Shown here: positions 1 to 9,161 of the stretch, in pieces | How the letters are laid out: every line of letters begins with the position of its first letter | How positions within the stretch are numbered: the first letter of the stretch is position 1 | Assembly: GCA_965231765.1 (NCBI GenBank) | Contig: OZ246887.1 | Span: forward strand, 744,001-808,000 | Reading direction: 5' to 3' | Source: JAAXHF01 sp963665955 | Lineage (GTDB): Bacteria; Desulfobacterota; Binatia; Bin18 | DNA: 64,000 bases | Position numbers and translations under genes: made by a program | Notes under the pieces: model-generated | What the model saw: the letters and a program-made list of their open reading frames with translations, nothing else | The model's database searches: none | Told to the model about the DNA's origin: nothing

Positions 1-504
1 TGTTTTTCCGACGCCATTGACACCAACCATGAGAATGACCCAAGGCCGTTCTTCGCCGACGAGCGGTGGACTTGGTACCTGCTGCAAGAGTGCCAGCATT
101 TCCTCCTTGAGATAGCTTCGGAGAACCTCAGCATCAGTTGGACGCTCCTCGCGACAGCGTTCTCTCAGGCGCTCGATGAGGGTGAGGGACTCCTGTACGC
201 CAACATCAGCCCCAAGCAACACCTCTTCCAGATCGGTGAACACGTCCTCATCTATTGCCCGGCCATGCAAGACTCGATCAAGCGGGGCACGGAATGCTTG
301 GCGTAGGCGGGACAAGCCACGCCGCCACGCATTTTTTTTCTGGTATGGCACATCTTTTTGGTCTTCTGCTTGGCCCTGGCCGTTTTGGGCAAGAGACGAG
401 ATACGATCGTGCTCCTCCGCTTGGAGCAGAGTCTCCGCTTGCACCTCTTGTTCAGCAGGCGGAGCATCGGCCTGTTTTTTTCGCCGCCACAACCAATCAG
501 CCAT
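1..504 (-). CDS. ftsY: Signal recognition particle receptor FtsY (5' part, cut by window edge)
   Basis: FtsY is the SRP receptor GTPase that docks ribosome-nascent-chain complexes at the inner membrane. Only about 168 N-terminal codons lie in the window. They show a charged, Glu/Gln/Lys-rich A-domain, then the helical N domain, and the frame runs into the G1 P-loop (residues V-G-V-N-G-V-G-K-T) exactly at base 1. The ATG at 504 overlaps the smc stop codon by one base (TAATG), so the two genes are translationally coupled; the smc-ftsY order is common in bacteria. The rest of the G domain lies outside the window, so integrity cannot be judged. Confidence 0.93.
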   Translation of the reverse strand, partial: MADWLWRRKKQADAPPAEQEVQAETLLQAEEHDRISSLAQNGQGQAEDQKDVPYQKKNAWRRGLSRLRQAFRAPLDRVLHGRAIDEDVFTDLEEVLLGADVGVQESLTLIERLRERCREERPTDAEVLRSYLKEEMLALLQQVPSPPLVGEERPWVILMVGVNGVGKT

Positions 505-3500
505 TAGGACATACTCACCGAGACCACAGTTGACACACCCGGTTCTTGCATGGTGACGCCATACAAGGTCGAGGCAGCTTCCATGGTGCGTTTATTATGG
601 GTAATCAAAACCACTTGGGTCGAAGCACTCATTTCTCTGACCAGCTGATTAAAGCGGCCGACATTCGCATCATCAAGAGGCGCATCAACCTCATCCAAGA
701 CACAGAATGGACTGGGGCGAATCAGAAATAAAGCAAAAGTAAAGCTGAGCGCAGCCAGCGCCTTCTCTCCACCAGATAACAGCTGGAGTGAACGGAGACG
801 CTTACCTGGCGGCTGGATAGAGATCTCAACTCCGCTATTCGTCAGGTCATTTTCGTCTGTCAGGGTGATCTCGGCTTTGCCCTCTTCGACCAAACGCTCA
901 TAGACTGCACGGAACTTTTCATCGACCAAGGCAAATGTTTCTTTGAATCGATCGCGCGACTCACGGTTGAGTTTTGTAATCGTGCTTTGCAAATCAGTGA
1001 TCGACGTGTCCAGATCTGACTCCTGAGACTTGAGGAAGGTATGCCGCTCTTCAATCTCTAACAATTCGCTGGCTGCCCCAGGATTGACTTCGCCCAGCCG
1101 AGCCAGTTTGTTGCGCAGGTCCTGGCGGCGTTGTTCGCCGTCTTCGATCTCTATGTCGCCCTCGACATATTGGGACAGGACCTGGCGAATAGAGACCTCG
1201 TAGCGCTCCTGGACTGTCGTACCCAGATGCTCGCCACTCACCCGCTTTTCTGCAATACCGACCTCAAGACGCGTTTTTTCTTCTTGGAACTCAGCCTGAG
1301 CGGCTCGGCCCTGCTCAATCTGTTCCTCGTATTCGCGACATGTCGTACGGAGCTGGGCACAAGATTCCCGCCGAGTCTCTTGCTCATGCGCTGCGGCAGA
1401 AAGATCTTCCGCCTGTTGAACGAGACGATCGGCCAGTTCAGCCAGGGCAGTCCGGATCTTTTCGCCTTCTCCTTGAGCCGCATCTCGCTCGGCGCGACGG
1501 CTCGCCAGCCGCTCAGCCAGCTCACGCTGTTGCTCTTGGAGACGCACCTGCTGAGCCCGCATCCCTTCATGCCGCTCGCGGCGTTCAGCGACCCGAATCC
1601 GTAAGTTATCACACACACTCCGCTGCTGCTCAAGCGCGACCTTTGCCTGAGCGACCTCGGCTTGCTTTTCAGCCAATTGTATTTCTTGCTCTTGGCGCTG
1701 CGTCCCAATCTCGGCCGCACGTGCACTCAGCGTCTCAATCTCTGTGCCGAGCGTGTGTTGTTCTTCGTCTAACGTTTGGCGTTCGTAGCTGGTGCTTTCC
1801 TTTTTATCAAGTAAACGCCGTTGCTCCCCTTCAAGCTGGCCTGCTTCACGCTGCGAGGTTTCACTTTCTTCGCCTAAGGCACGCGCTTCAGCCTCAAGTC
1901 GGGCTAACTCCCCTTCAAGCTCCTGCTGCCTGAGTTTGGCTTCTTGGCGGCGACCAACCAAGCCTGACACGACGTGTTCATGTTCCTCAACCTGTTGGTG
2001 CAAATCGCGAATTTCCCGGCGACGCTCTAACAGCCCTTCCTCAGCGAAGCCTTCACTCCCTCCACTCACCACTCCTTCAGCCGAGAGGACTTCGCCTTCA
2101 AGCGTCACAAAGGTTGTGGGTCCGTCGGTATGGCCATTATTCTCATGCTCGGTATGCCCATTATGTCCACTGTTCCATAGTCGTAGACCAGTCTGGAGAT
2201 CGGGCACGAGGACAGTATCTTCGAGGAGGGTCTCAATGACGTCACGATACTCGAGCTCGATAGACAGGAAACTGAGGAGTGGAGTGCCCTGCGACTCTTC
2301 TGCTAGAGGCGCAGATATCGCGACTGCAGAGCCCTGACCGACCGTCAGACTCTGGCTATTTTGTGGGGCCAAGCCCTGTCCTCGGTCTGTTTTCCGGGGC
2401 TGGCGTGGAATAAAACTGCCATGGCCAGCCTCGGCAGTCCGTAAATACTCGACCGCAGCCAGGCCGTCTCCAACATCAGCAACAACGACGTATTCCAATT
2501 TCTCGCGCAGCACGGCAGCCACCGCCCGTTCATACGTGTGGGGTACTGCAAGCATTTGGGCAACAACTCCTAAGACTTGGGCTGACGTTCCGTTGTGACT
2601 CTTCTTGGCCCCATCGGCCATGTCGGCCATAATAGATTGCACACCTGGGGCATAACGTTCGTAGCCCTGCTCCATCTCTTCGAGAGTTGACAGACGTGTG
2701 CGCAGCTCGGCCTGCTTAGCCCAGGCAGCTGCCAGCTCTTGTTCGAGCTGTTCGCCAACGCTGACAACTTCACGCAAACCATCCGTCTTCTCAACCCGTT
2801 GTCGCTGTCCGATCAGCAGACGTTCCCGCAGTTGAGCCGCCTGGCTTTGGGTTGAGGACAGGCGTTGCTCAATCTCAGCCAGTACGCCTGAGATTCTCTC
2901 TGCTTCACCGGACAGAACGTGCAGCCGCTGCTCGACCTCAGCCGCCCGGCGACGAGAGTAAGCAAGTGAATTTTGGACTTGGGCTTCCTGGGTCAGCAGA
3001 TCGACGATCCCGGTTTTATACTCTTCGGTTGCGGCCTCAGACTGCAAGAGCGCTTGTTGCAGACCCGCACTTTCCTGCTCCTGGGCTTGTAAGACGCTCT
3101 CTTCTTCGTGCAACGCTTGCTGGCTTTGGCTGGCCTGCCGAGACAGACTTTCTATGTCATTATGCACCAGCGCCTGGCGCTCCTCTAAGCTCGACAGCTC
3201 TGTTTCGGTTGCGATTGCCCGGTCGGCGGCGCGCTGTTCCTGCTGCACAAAGAATTGCTTGCGTTGCTCTCCCTGTTGAAGGCTGCTCTCTAAGATATGA
3301 CAGCGCTCCTCGCTGGCACGAAGAGTCCTCTCTTCTTCTTCCAAGACCGTCAGCGCTTGTGCTCGTTCGGCTTGGAGCTGCTGCGCTTCGTGACTCAGGC
3401 GTTGGTCTTCTTGGACAACTTCGTTGCGCCGGGCATTGAGCGTTTCCAGCTCGTCGCGCAGCGTTTGATAGGCTTTACACAGGAGCGTCAAATCAACCAC

Positions 3501-4313
3501 TTTGAGCTCTTCTTGGAGCGTTTGATACTGATCAGCCTTTTTTGCTTGTCGTCGTAAAGAACCTAACTGACGTTCCATTTCATGCAGCAGGTCGGCCACC
3601 CGGGCAAGATTATCCTGGGTGCGTTCGAGTTTGCGTTCCGCTGCCAAACGCCGACTCCGGTATAAACTGACTCCGGCAGCTTCTTCTATCAAAACCCGTA
3701 TTTCGTCGGGCTTAGCGTTAATGAGATGATCAACCCGTCCTTGTTCAATAATTGCATACGCTTTGGTACCCGCTCCTGTGCCGAGAAAAAATTCGACAAT
3801 ATCCCGCAAGCGGCACGGAATTTTGTTGAGTAAGTACTCAGACTCACCTGAGCGGAAATAGCGGCGCGAGACCATCATCTCAGTCCAGTTACCGAGTGAG
3901 ATTCCATTCCCCCCATCTCCCTCATCTCCACTGAGCGCCGGGATATTTTCCCCCGGGTTTTCCTCGATTTTTTCCCCGCCGCCATTTGCTCCGTTGATAT
4001 GCGCACCATTCGAGCCATTAGTATGAACTTCAGGCACGGAGATTTGGGGGCCAGTATTCTCGAGCAGTAAATTGACCTCAGCCATCCCGAGTGGCGTGTT
4101 GCCTGCGGTCCCTGCAAACACCACGTCGCCCATCTCGTGACCGCGCAAGTGACGGACACTCTGCTCGCCTAGCACCCAGCGCAAGGCGTCAACAACATTC
4201 GACTTTCCACAGCCATTGGGGCCGACAATGGCTGTGATCCCGGCTGGAAACGAAAACACCGTCTTATCTTTGAAGGATTTGAACCCGAGCAGTTCGATCT
4301 GTTTGATCCGCAC
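504..4313 (-). CDS. smc: Chromosome segregation ATPase SMC
   Basis: This is the SMC subunit of bacterial condensin (with ScpA/ScpB), which compacts and segregates the chromosome. The N-terminal head has the Walker A motif GPNGCGKS near residue 31. Two long coiled-coil arms surround a hinge near residues 550-750, and the C-terminal head has the LSGGEKALAAL signature and a Walker B ending VLDEVDAPLDD. I place the start at GTG 4313 because AGGAGG lies seven bases upstream and the next residues (RIKQIELLGFKSF) match the usual SMC N terminus; an ATG further upstream lacks a ribosome site. At about 1269 residues it is longer than the usual 1150-1190. The excess includes an Asn/Gly-rich insert at residues 93-141 and a His/Asn-rich insert near 711-730. 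It overlaps ftsY by one base. Confidence 0.96.
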   Translation of the reverse strand: MRIKQIELLGFKSFKDKTVFSFPAGITAIVGPNGCGKSNVVDALRWVLGEQSVRHLRGHEMGDVVFAGTAGNTPLGMAEVNLLLENTGPQISVPEVHTNGSNGAHINGANGGGEKIEENPGENIPALSGDEGDGGNGISLGNWTEMMVSRRYFRSGESEYLLNKIPCRLRDIVEFFLGTGAGTKAYAIIEQGRVDHLINAKPDEIRVLIEEAAGVSLYRSRRLAAERKLERTQDNLARVADLLHEMERQLGSLRRQAKKADQYQTLQEELKVVDLTLLCKAYQTLRDELETLNARRNEVVQEDQRLSHEAQQLQAERAQALTVLEEEERTLRASEERCHILESSLQQGEQRKQFFVQQEQRAADRAIATETELSSLEERQALVHNDIESLSRQASQSQQALHEEESVLQAQEQESAGLQQALLQSEAATEEYKTGIVDLLTQEAQVQNSLAYSRRRAAEVEQRLHVLSGEAERISGVLAEIEQRLSSTQSQAAQLRERLLIGQRQRVEKTDGLREVVSVGEQLEQELAAAWAKQAELRTRLSTLEEMEQGYERYAPGVQSIMADMADGAKKSHNGTSAQVLGVVAQMLAVPHTYERAVAAVLREKLEYVVVADVGDGLAAVEYLRTAEAGHGSFIPRQPRKTDRGQGLAPQNSQSLTVGQGSAVAISAPLAEESQGTPLLSFLSIELEYRDVIETLLEDTVLVPDLQTGLRLWNSGHNGHTEHENNGHTDGPTTFVTLEGEVLSAEGVVSGGSEGFAEEGLLERRREIRDLHQQVEEHEHVVSGLVGRRQEAKLRQQELEGELARLEAEARALGEESETSQREAGQLEGEQRRLLDKKESTSYERQTLDEEQHTLGTEIETLSARAAEIGTQRQEQEIQLAEKQAEVAQAKVALEQQRSVCDNLRIRVAERRERHEGMRAQQVRLQEQQRELAERLASRRAERDAAQGEGEKIRTALAELADRLVQQAEDLSAAAHEQETRRESCAQLRTTCREYEEQIEQGRAAQAEFQEEKTRLEVGIAEKRVSGEHLGTTVQERYEVSIRQVLSQYVEGDIEIEDGEQRRQDLRNKLARLGEVNPGAASELLEIEERHTFLKSQESDLDTSITDLQSTITKLNRESRDRFKETFALVDEKFRAVYERLVEEGKAEITLTDENDLTNSGVEISIQPPGKRLRSLQLLSGGEKALAALSFTFALFLIRPSPFCVLDEVDAPLDDANVGRFNQLVREMSASTQVVLITHNKRTMEAASTLYGVTMQEPGVSTVVSVSMS

Positions 4314-4587
4314 ACCCCACCTCCTCAGTCCCATCCTACCCTGCACTAGCTAAACTAGGCTACGTCAAAATATCCGCAAGGGAAAGGGTTAAAGGATTCG
4401 TTGAATAACTATATCTTGTAGAATGAAAAAATCTAGCGCTTCTCATCCACCCGCCCCAGACAGGCCTCCGTAGGTGCGTTTTTTCCACGTACCCCTAGCC
4501 TCTGGGGGTGGTACACCATATATTTGCCTTTTCTTACCTCATTTCCAGGACGCCGAGTCCCCAAATTACCAGAGGATCGGAGGAACC

Positions 4588-6024
4588 GTGCAAAAATCCG
4601 TGCCATTTTTTCGTTTTCAGCGTAACAAACGTATCGTCCGTATCGCCGGTTGTATCGGAGTGCTCACTTTTCTGCTCCTGGTGCATCTTCCAGCAGTTGC
4701 TGCTCAACCAGATTGGGACGCGATTGAGCAGGAAGCTGCCCAACTGCTGAGCCGTTATATCCAGGTTGATACAATAAATCCTCCCGGCAACGAGACCGCA
4801 GCTGCCCACTTCTGGAAAGAATATCTGGCCAAAGAAGGGCTTGAGGCGCAGATCTACGAGTCTCAGCCCGGCCGTGGCATTGTGTATGCCCGGCTCACAG
4901 GCAATGGCGAAAAAAAGCCGATTATCTTGCTCCACCATATGGACGTTGTCCCGGCCCAGGCTGACAACTGGGACTTTCCGCCTTTTGCCGGCACTATCCA
5001 AGATGGGCAGGTCCACGGCCGTGGAGCGATTGACTGCAAGGGCACGGCAGTCATTCAGTTTCTGGCTATGGCTTTGCTCAAACGGCACGGCATCAGCCTC
5101 AAACGCGACATTATTTTTCTGGGCACTGGTGATGAGGAAACTGGCGGCCAGCAGGGAGCGGGATGGTTTATTGAGAATCATTTTGACTTGATTCAAGATG
5201 CAGAATTTCTGCTGACAGAGGGTGGCGGGATTCGTCGCTCCGAAGGAAAAATTTCGTACAGCATCAGCGTGGCCGAAAAATCGCCGTGCTGGATTCAGCT
5301 AGATGCCAAAGGCAAACCAGGCCATGGCTCAGTCCCACGACCAAATAGTGCTGTGAATCGCCTCCTGCGTGCCCTCGGCAAAATTCAACATTACACAGCT
5401 CCCGTTAAAGTCGTTCCGGCTGTGCAAGCCTATTTTTCTGCCCTGGCTGAGCGTGAAGATGAGCAGAAAGCCGAGCAATACAGAAATCTTGAACACGCCC
5501 TGGCTGATCCAGATTTTCGGCGAGCGTTTACCTCTGAGCCACGCAACAATGCATTGATTCGGAATACGATTTCTCCGACTGTTCTTAAAGGCAGTGAAAA
5601 AACAAACGTTGTTCCAGGCCAGGCCAAAGCAGAACTTGATTGTCGTTTGCTGCCAGGTGAAGATCCACAACAATTTGTGGCAACGCTCACGGAAGTCATT
5701 GATGATCCGCAGGTTGAGTTGTCCGTGCTACTGAACTTTCGACCAGTCGCTTCCAAAGCAGAAACGTCTTTATTTGAAGCCATCGCGTCCGTTGCCAAGC
5801 GCCAGCATCCCGATGCGCTTATCCTGCCGGGCATGCTAAGCGGTTTTACCGATAGCCACTATTTTCGTGAAAAAGGTATCGTCAGCTACGGTTTTTCGGG
5901 CCTTGCCCTTAACGAAGGGGAAAGCTACGGCGTCCACGGTCCGAATGAACGCGTTCCCCTGGCCAGTCTTCGGGATGCAACCCAGATTTTGTTTGCTATA
6001 CTGCAGGAGCTGGACGGTGAATAA
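4588..6024 (+). CDS. Exported M20-family metallopeptidase
   Basis: This is a zinc-dependent M20/M28-type peptidase related to ArgE/DapE/carboxypeptidase G2, which cleaves small peptides or N-acylated amino acids. The metal-site motifs are visible: HHMDVVPA (His and catalytic Asp), then GRGAIDCKG (bridging Asp), GTGDEETGG (general-base Glu plus ligand Glu), and a C-terminal ligand His in YGVHGPNE. The first about 35 residues are basic and then hydrophobic, ending LPAVAA, a typical Sec signal peptide, so it probably acts in the periplasm. The start is GTG 4588, preceded by CGGAGG five bases upstream; longer frames reaching 4474 lack a ribosome site. It lies 27 bp upstream of tldD and may be co-transcribed, giving a small proteolysis operon. 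The substrate is not known. Confidence 0.88.
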   Translation: MQKSVPFFRFQRNKRIVRIAGCIGVLTFLLLVHLPAVAAQPDWDAIEQEAAQLLSRYIQVDTINPPGNETAAAHFWKEYLAKEGLEAQIYESQPGRGIVYARLTGNGEKKPIILLHHMDVVPAQADNWDFPPFAGTIQDGQVHGRGAIDCKGTAVIQFLAMALLKRHGISLKRDIIFLGTGDEETGGQQGAGWFIENHFDLIQDAEFLLTEGGGIRRSEGKISYSISVAEKSPCWIQLDAKGKPGHGSVPRPNSAVNRLLRALGKIQHYTAPVKVVPAVQAYFSALAEREDEQKAEQYRNLEHALADPDFRRAFTSEPRNNALIRNTISPTVLKGSEKTNVVPGQAKAELDCRLLPGEDPQQFVATLTEVIDDPQVELSVLLNFRPVASKAETSLFEAIASVAKRQHPDALILPGMLSGFTDSHYFREKGIVSYGFSGLALNEGESYGVHGPNERVPLASLRDATQILFAILQELDGE

Positions 6025-6051
6025 AGACACACGAGAAAGGGGATACAGCTT

Positions 6052-7584
6052 ATGACTCGTCGAAATTTTCTCACGAGCCTCGCGTCAAGTAGCGCGCTTG
6101 TCTCAATGCCCCAATTTTTGAAAGACAGTGGGGTAGGAGCAGCCCACGCTCTGATGCAGCCACTCCCAGCATCCCCTTTTCTGGAATGGTTTGGGGTCGA
6201 TCAGCCCCTGATTGATCAGGTCTTGCAATCACTCGCCGCCAGTGGCGCGGATAACGCAGATCTGTATTTCCAGCATCAGCGGATTAATAGTGTTGGGCTT
6301 GAGGACGGTATTATTAGTCGGGCCAGCTCCAGTATTCAGCAAGGTGTTGGCATCCGGATTGTGGTCGGCGATCAGACCGGCTACGCCTTTACCGAAGATA
6401 TCACCCTCTCGTCCATGCTGGCCGCTGCTCAAACAGCCGCCGCAATCGCCCAGCACGGCAAGACGGCTTCCCCAATAGCTTTCAATTACAAACGCAGCGG
6501 TAATCTGTACAATGTTCAGGTCCCGTGGTCAGACGTTGGCATTGACAAAAAACTGCCGCTGCTCCGCACAGTCGAAACGATGGCCAAACAGGCCGACCCG
6601 GCTATTGAGAAAATACGTATCTCCTGGGTTGATGCCGACGAGCGGGTCATGATCGCCACCCTAGATGGCAACATCGTCACCGATCATCGGCCTATGACAC
6701 GCTTCTCAGTGAACCTCACTGCCCGAAAAAACGACGAGGTACAAACTAGCGGAGCTAATATTGCCGCCCGCCAAGAGTTGAGCTGGTATACCGAAGACCG
6801 CCTCAAGCATCTGGTGTCAGATGCAGTTGAGCGGACGATGATCCTGTTTGAAGCCACACGTCCCCCAGCCGGTGATATGCCAGTTATTCTGGCTGCTGGG
6901 GCTAGCGGCATCCTCCTCCATGAAGCCATTGGCCACGGCATGGAAGCCGATTTCAACCGCAAAGGTGTCAGTATTTATTCTGATATGCTCGGCAAAAAAG
7001 TTGCTGAACCATTTGTGACAGTCGTAGACCAAGCCACCCTACCCCACGAACGTGGCTCGCTCAACTACGATGACGAAGGCAGCGCCTGTGGCCGGACCGT
7101 ACTGGTCGAAAACGGTATTCTACGCTCGTACCTGCATGACTCGATAAGTGCCCGTCACTACAAGCTGAAGACAACCGGCTCAGGACGACGCCAGTCGTAT
7201 AAACATGCTCCCATGCCACGTATGACGTGCACGTTTATGGAGGGCGGCCCGCACACACGCGACGAAATCATTGCTGCGGTCAAGAACGGCATTATTGCCG
7301 AGACCTACACCAACGGCCAGGTCCAGATCGGTGCCGGTGATTTTACCTTTTACATCAAGAATGGCTGGTTAGTGGAAAACGGCAAAATCACCGCCCCGAT
7401 TAAAGACTGCAATATTATTGGCAACGGTCCCGACGCTCTGACAAAAATCAGCATGGTCGCAAACGATGGCCACCTAGATACTGGCGGGTGGACGTGTGGT
7501 AAAGACGGCCAAAGTGTCCCCGTGTCTCAGGGCATGCCAACAGTTCTGGTGTCCAACCTGACAGTCGGAGGCGTGAATGCCTGA
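6052..7584 (+). CDS. tldD: TldD-like metalloprotease with possible Tat leader
   Basis: TldD pairs with TldE (PmbA) to form a metalloprotease that degrades unstructured peptides and matures microcin-type peptides. The diagnostic zinc motif HEAIGHGME is present near residue 290, with downstream glycine-rich segments typical of the family. The unusual part is the N terminus: T-R-R-N-F-L-T followed by a short Ala/Ser-rich stretch, resembling a twin-arginine signal. Standard TldD is cytosolic and starts nearer the IDQVLQ-like region here at about residue 55. The gene overlaps the next one by eight bases, so the pair is coupled. The family call is sure; export is an inference from the twin-arginine motif. 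Confidence 0.92.
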   Translation: MTRRNFLTSLASSSALVSMPQFLKDSGVGAAHALMQPLPASPFLEWFGVDQPLIDQVLQSLAASGADNADLYFQHQRINSVGLEDGIISRASSSIQQGVGIRIVVGDQTGYAFTEDITLSSMLAAAQTAAAIAQHGKTASPIAFNYKRSGNLYNVQVPWSDVGIDKKLPLLRTVETMAKQADPAIEKIRISWVDADERVMIATLDGNIVTDHRPMTRFSVNLTARKNDEVQTSGANIAARQELSWYTEDRLKHLVSDAVERTMILFEATRPPAGDMPVILAAGASGILLHEAIGHGMEADFNRKGVSIYSDMLGKKVAEPFVTVVDQATLPHERGSLNYDDEGSACGRTVLVENGILRSYLHDSISARHYKLKTTGSGRRQSYKHAPMPRMTCTFMEGGPHTRDEIIAAVKNGIIAETYTNGQVQIGAGDFTFYIKNGWLVENGKITAPIKDCNIIGNGPDALTKISMVANDGHLDTGGWTCGKDGQSVPVSQGMPTVLVSNLTVGGVNA

Positions 7585-8902
7585 CATCCTGCTCGATCTG
7601 CTCGATCGTGCCCAACACACCGTCGCCATCTGCAAAAAGGCAGGCGCCGACGAAGTCTTTGCCGCTATCAGCCGCAGCCGTTCGGTTGACTTCACCTGGC
7701 GTGATGGAAAGCTCGAAAAGGTCAAAGACAACACCTCACGGAGTCTGGTGGTCCGTCTGTTTGTCAATGATCGGTATTCTTCTCACTCCACCACTGATCT
7801 TGACCCGACCCGGCTGACATCTTTCCTGACCGAAGCGATTGCTCTCACCCGGGCGCTCGAGCCGGACACATTCCGCAAGATCACCCCACCAGAGCTGTAT
7901 GCCGGCCGCCCCCAGACACAGCTCGAACTCGCCGATCCCCAAGTGCAATCACTCAACCGCGAGCAACGCCTGGCCTGGTGCCAAGCCATGGATAGTGTGG
8001 CCCACAATCACCCCAAGATCATCTCCGCCGCGGCTGAAGTTTCGGATGGCCTAAGCCAGTCGGCAGGTGCCAGTTCAAACGGCTTTCGTGGAGAATCTTC
8101 CAGTAGCTTCTGTTGGCTTGGGACTGAAGTGACCCTGCGTGATCAGGGCAACCGGCGGGCGGAAGGCAGCTTTTATGCCGGCAGTCGGTATGTCGCCGAC
8201 CTGCCCGAGGCACAAGGCGTTGCCGCCCGTGCTCTCGAGCGAACCGTCAGACGCTTGGGCACCCAGAAAGGCCCGACGCAGCGCGCGCTTATGGTCGTTG
8301 ACCCGCCCGCCGCAACGTCTCTCATCTCTCGGCTCTTGAGCGCGGCTAATGCCCCGAGTATTCAACAGGGACAATCCTTCTGGGCTGATTTACTGGGCAA
8401 AAAAAGCTTCAACGAAAAACTCAGTATTGTCGATAATCCGCTCCGCGTCCGTGGACTGTCTTCACGCTATTATGATGGCGAAGGGATCGCCGCAAAGCCG
8501 CTCGTGCTGATCGAAAATGGGACCGTGCGGAATATTTATGTAGACACCTATTATGGACGAAAAATAGAAATGCAGCCAACAACCGGCTCACCCTCGAACC
8601 GAGAGATCCAGCTTGGCAAGCGAGGATTAGACGAGATTATTGCGGCTGCTGGCAGTGGCGTATACGTCACCTCTTGGTTGGGTGGAAACGCCAATGCCAC
8701 CACGGGAGATTTCTCCCTCGGACTGCGCGGACACCTGATCGAAAACGGAACAATTGGCCGCCCAGTCGGCGAGATGAATGTCACCGGTAATCTGAAAACG
8801 CTCTTTCAGCACATCGCTGAAATTGGTAATGATCCATGGCCGTATTCCTCGATCCGGGCTCCAACGCTCGTCTTTGAGAATGTCCAGTTTAGTGGAGCCT
8901 AA
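7577..8902 (+). CDS. pmbA: TldE/PmbA-family protease subunit
   Basis: This is the partner subunit of TldD. At 441 residues it has the usual PmbA length and lacks the HExxxH zinc site, as expected because TldD carries the catalytic metal in the heterodimer. Family features include the early FAAISRSRSVDFTWRDGKLE region and the C-terminal DFSLGLRGHLIENGTIG and GEMNVTGNL segments, which are conserved in PmbA. It begins inside the tldD 3' end (8-bp overlap). Unlike the TldD here, it has no signal peptide, so if TldD were exported the partners would need co-export or would be separated. Confidence 0.93.
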   Translation: MPDILLDLLDRAQHTVAICKKAGADEVFAAISRSRSVDFTWRDGKLEKVKDNTSRSLVVRLFVNDRYSSHSTTDLDPTRLTSFLTEAIALTRALEPDTFRKITPPELYAGRPQTQLELADPQVQSLNREQRLAWCQAMDSVAHNHPKIISAAAEVSDGLSQSAGASSNGFRGESSSSFCWLGTEVTLRDQGNRRAEGSFYAGSRYVADLPEAQGVAARALERTVRRLGTQKGPTQRALMVVDPPAATSLISRLLSAANAPSIQQGQSFWADLLGKKSFNEKLSIVDNPLRVRGLSSRYYDGEGIAAKPLVLIENGTVRNIYVDTYYGRKIEMQPTTGSPSNREIQLGKRGLDEIIAAAGSGVYVTSWLGGNANATTGDFSLGLRGHLIENGTIGRPVGEMNVTGNLKTLFQHIAEIGNDPWPYSSIRAPTLVFENVQFSGA

Positions 8903-9161
8903 AAAGTTGTTGAACTTGAGAAAAGTGTGCATGGCCGTACCTCTCCCGTTGCCGAGCATAGGGTCCGGACAAGAGACTGGGATAGGAAGGTTCAGATCCG
9001 CCCATTGCGACCAGTATAATCTTGTGGGAGGGAGCCATTTCGGACCAGAATAGCGTGGATTGCCCCACACGTATTCCGACTAGATAGCCGTCGATATGGC
9101 CGGGTGGTGTGACTTATGGTAGACATCTGAATCACTCTACTCGAACTGAGGAGCAGCCATT
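8903..9161. promoter_or_regulatory. Intergenic region upstream of the alcohol dehydrogenase, with a -10-like box
   Basis: This 259-bp gap holds no convincing gene. A TATAAT hexamer sits at 9015-9020, with a weak TTCAGA 18 bases upstream, a candidate sigma-70 promoter for the downstream dehydrogenase. A GAGGAG ribosome site lies just before the ATG at 9162. No clear operator or riboswitch fold was seen. Confidence 0.35.

Noticed and set aside
1131..2337. Long plus-strand frames opposite smc
   Set aside because: Opposite-strand frames within a coiled-coil gene are frequent by chance and have no ribosome site.
4534..5196. A 220-codon antisense frame opposite the M20 peptidase
   Set aside because: It is the complement of a clearly coding gene and shows no independent motif.
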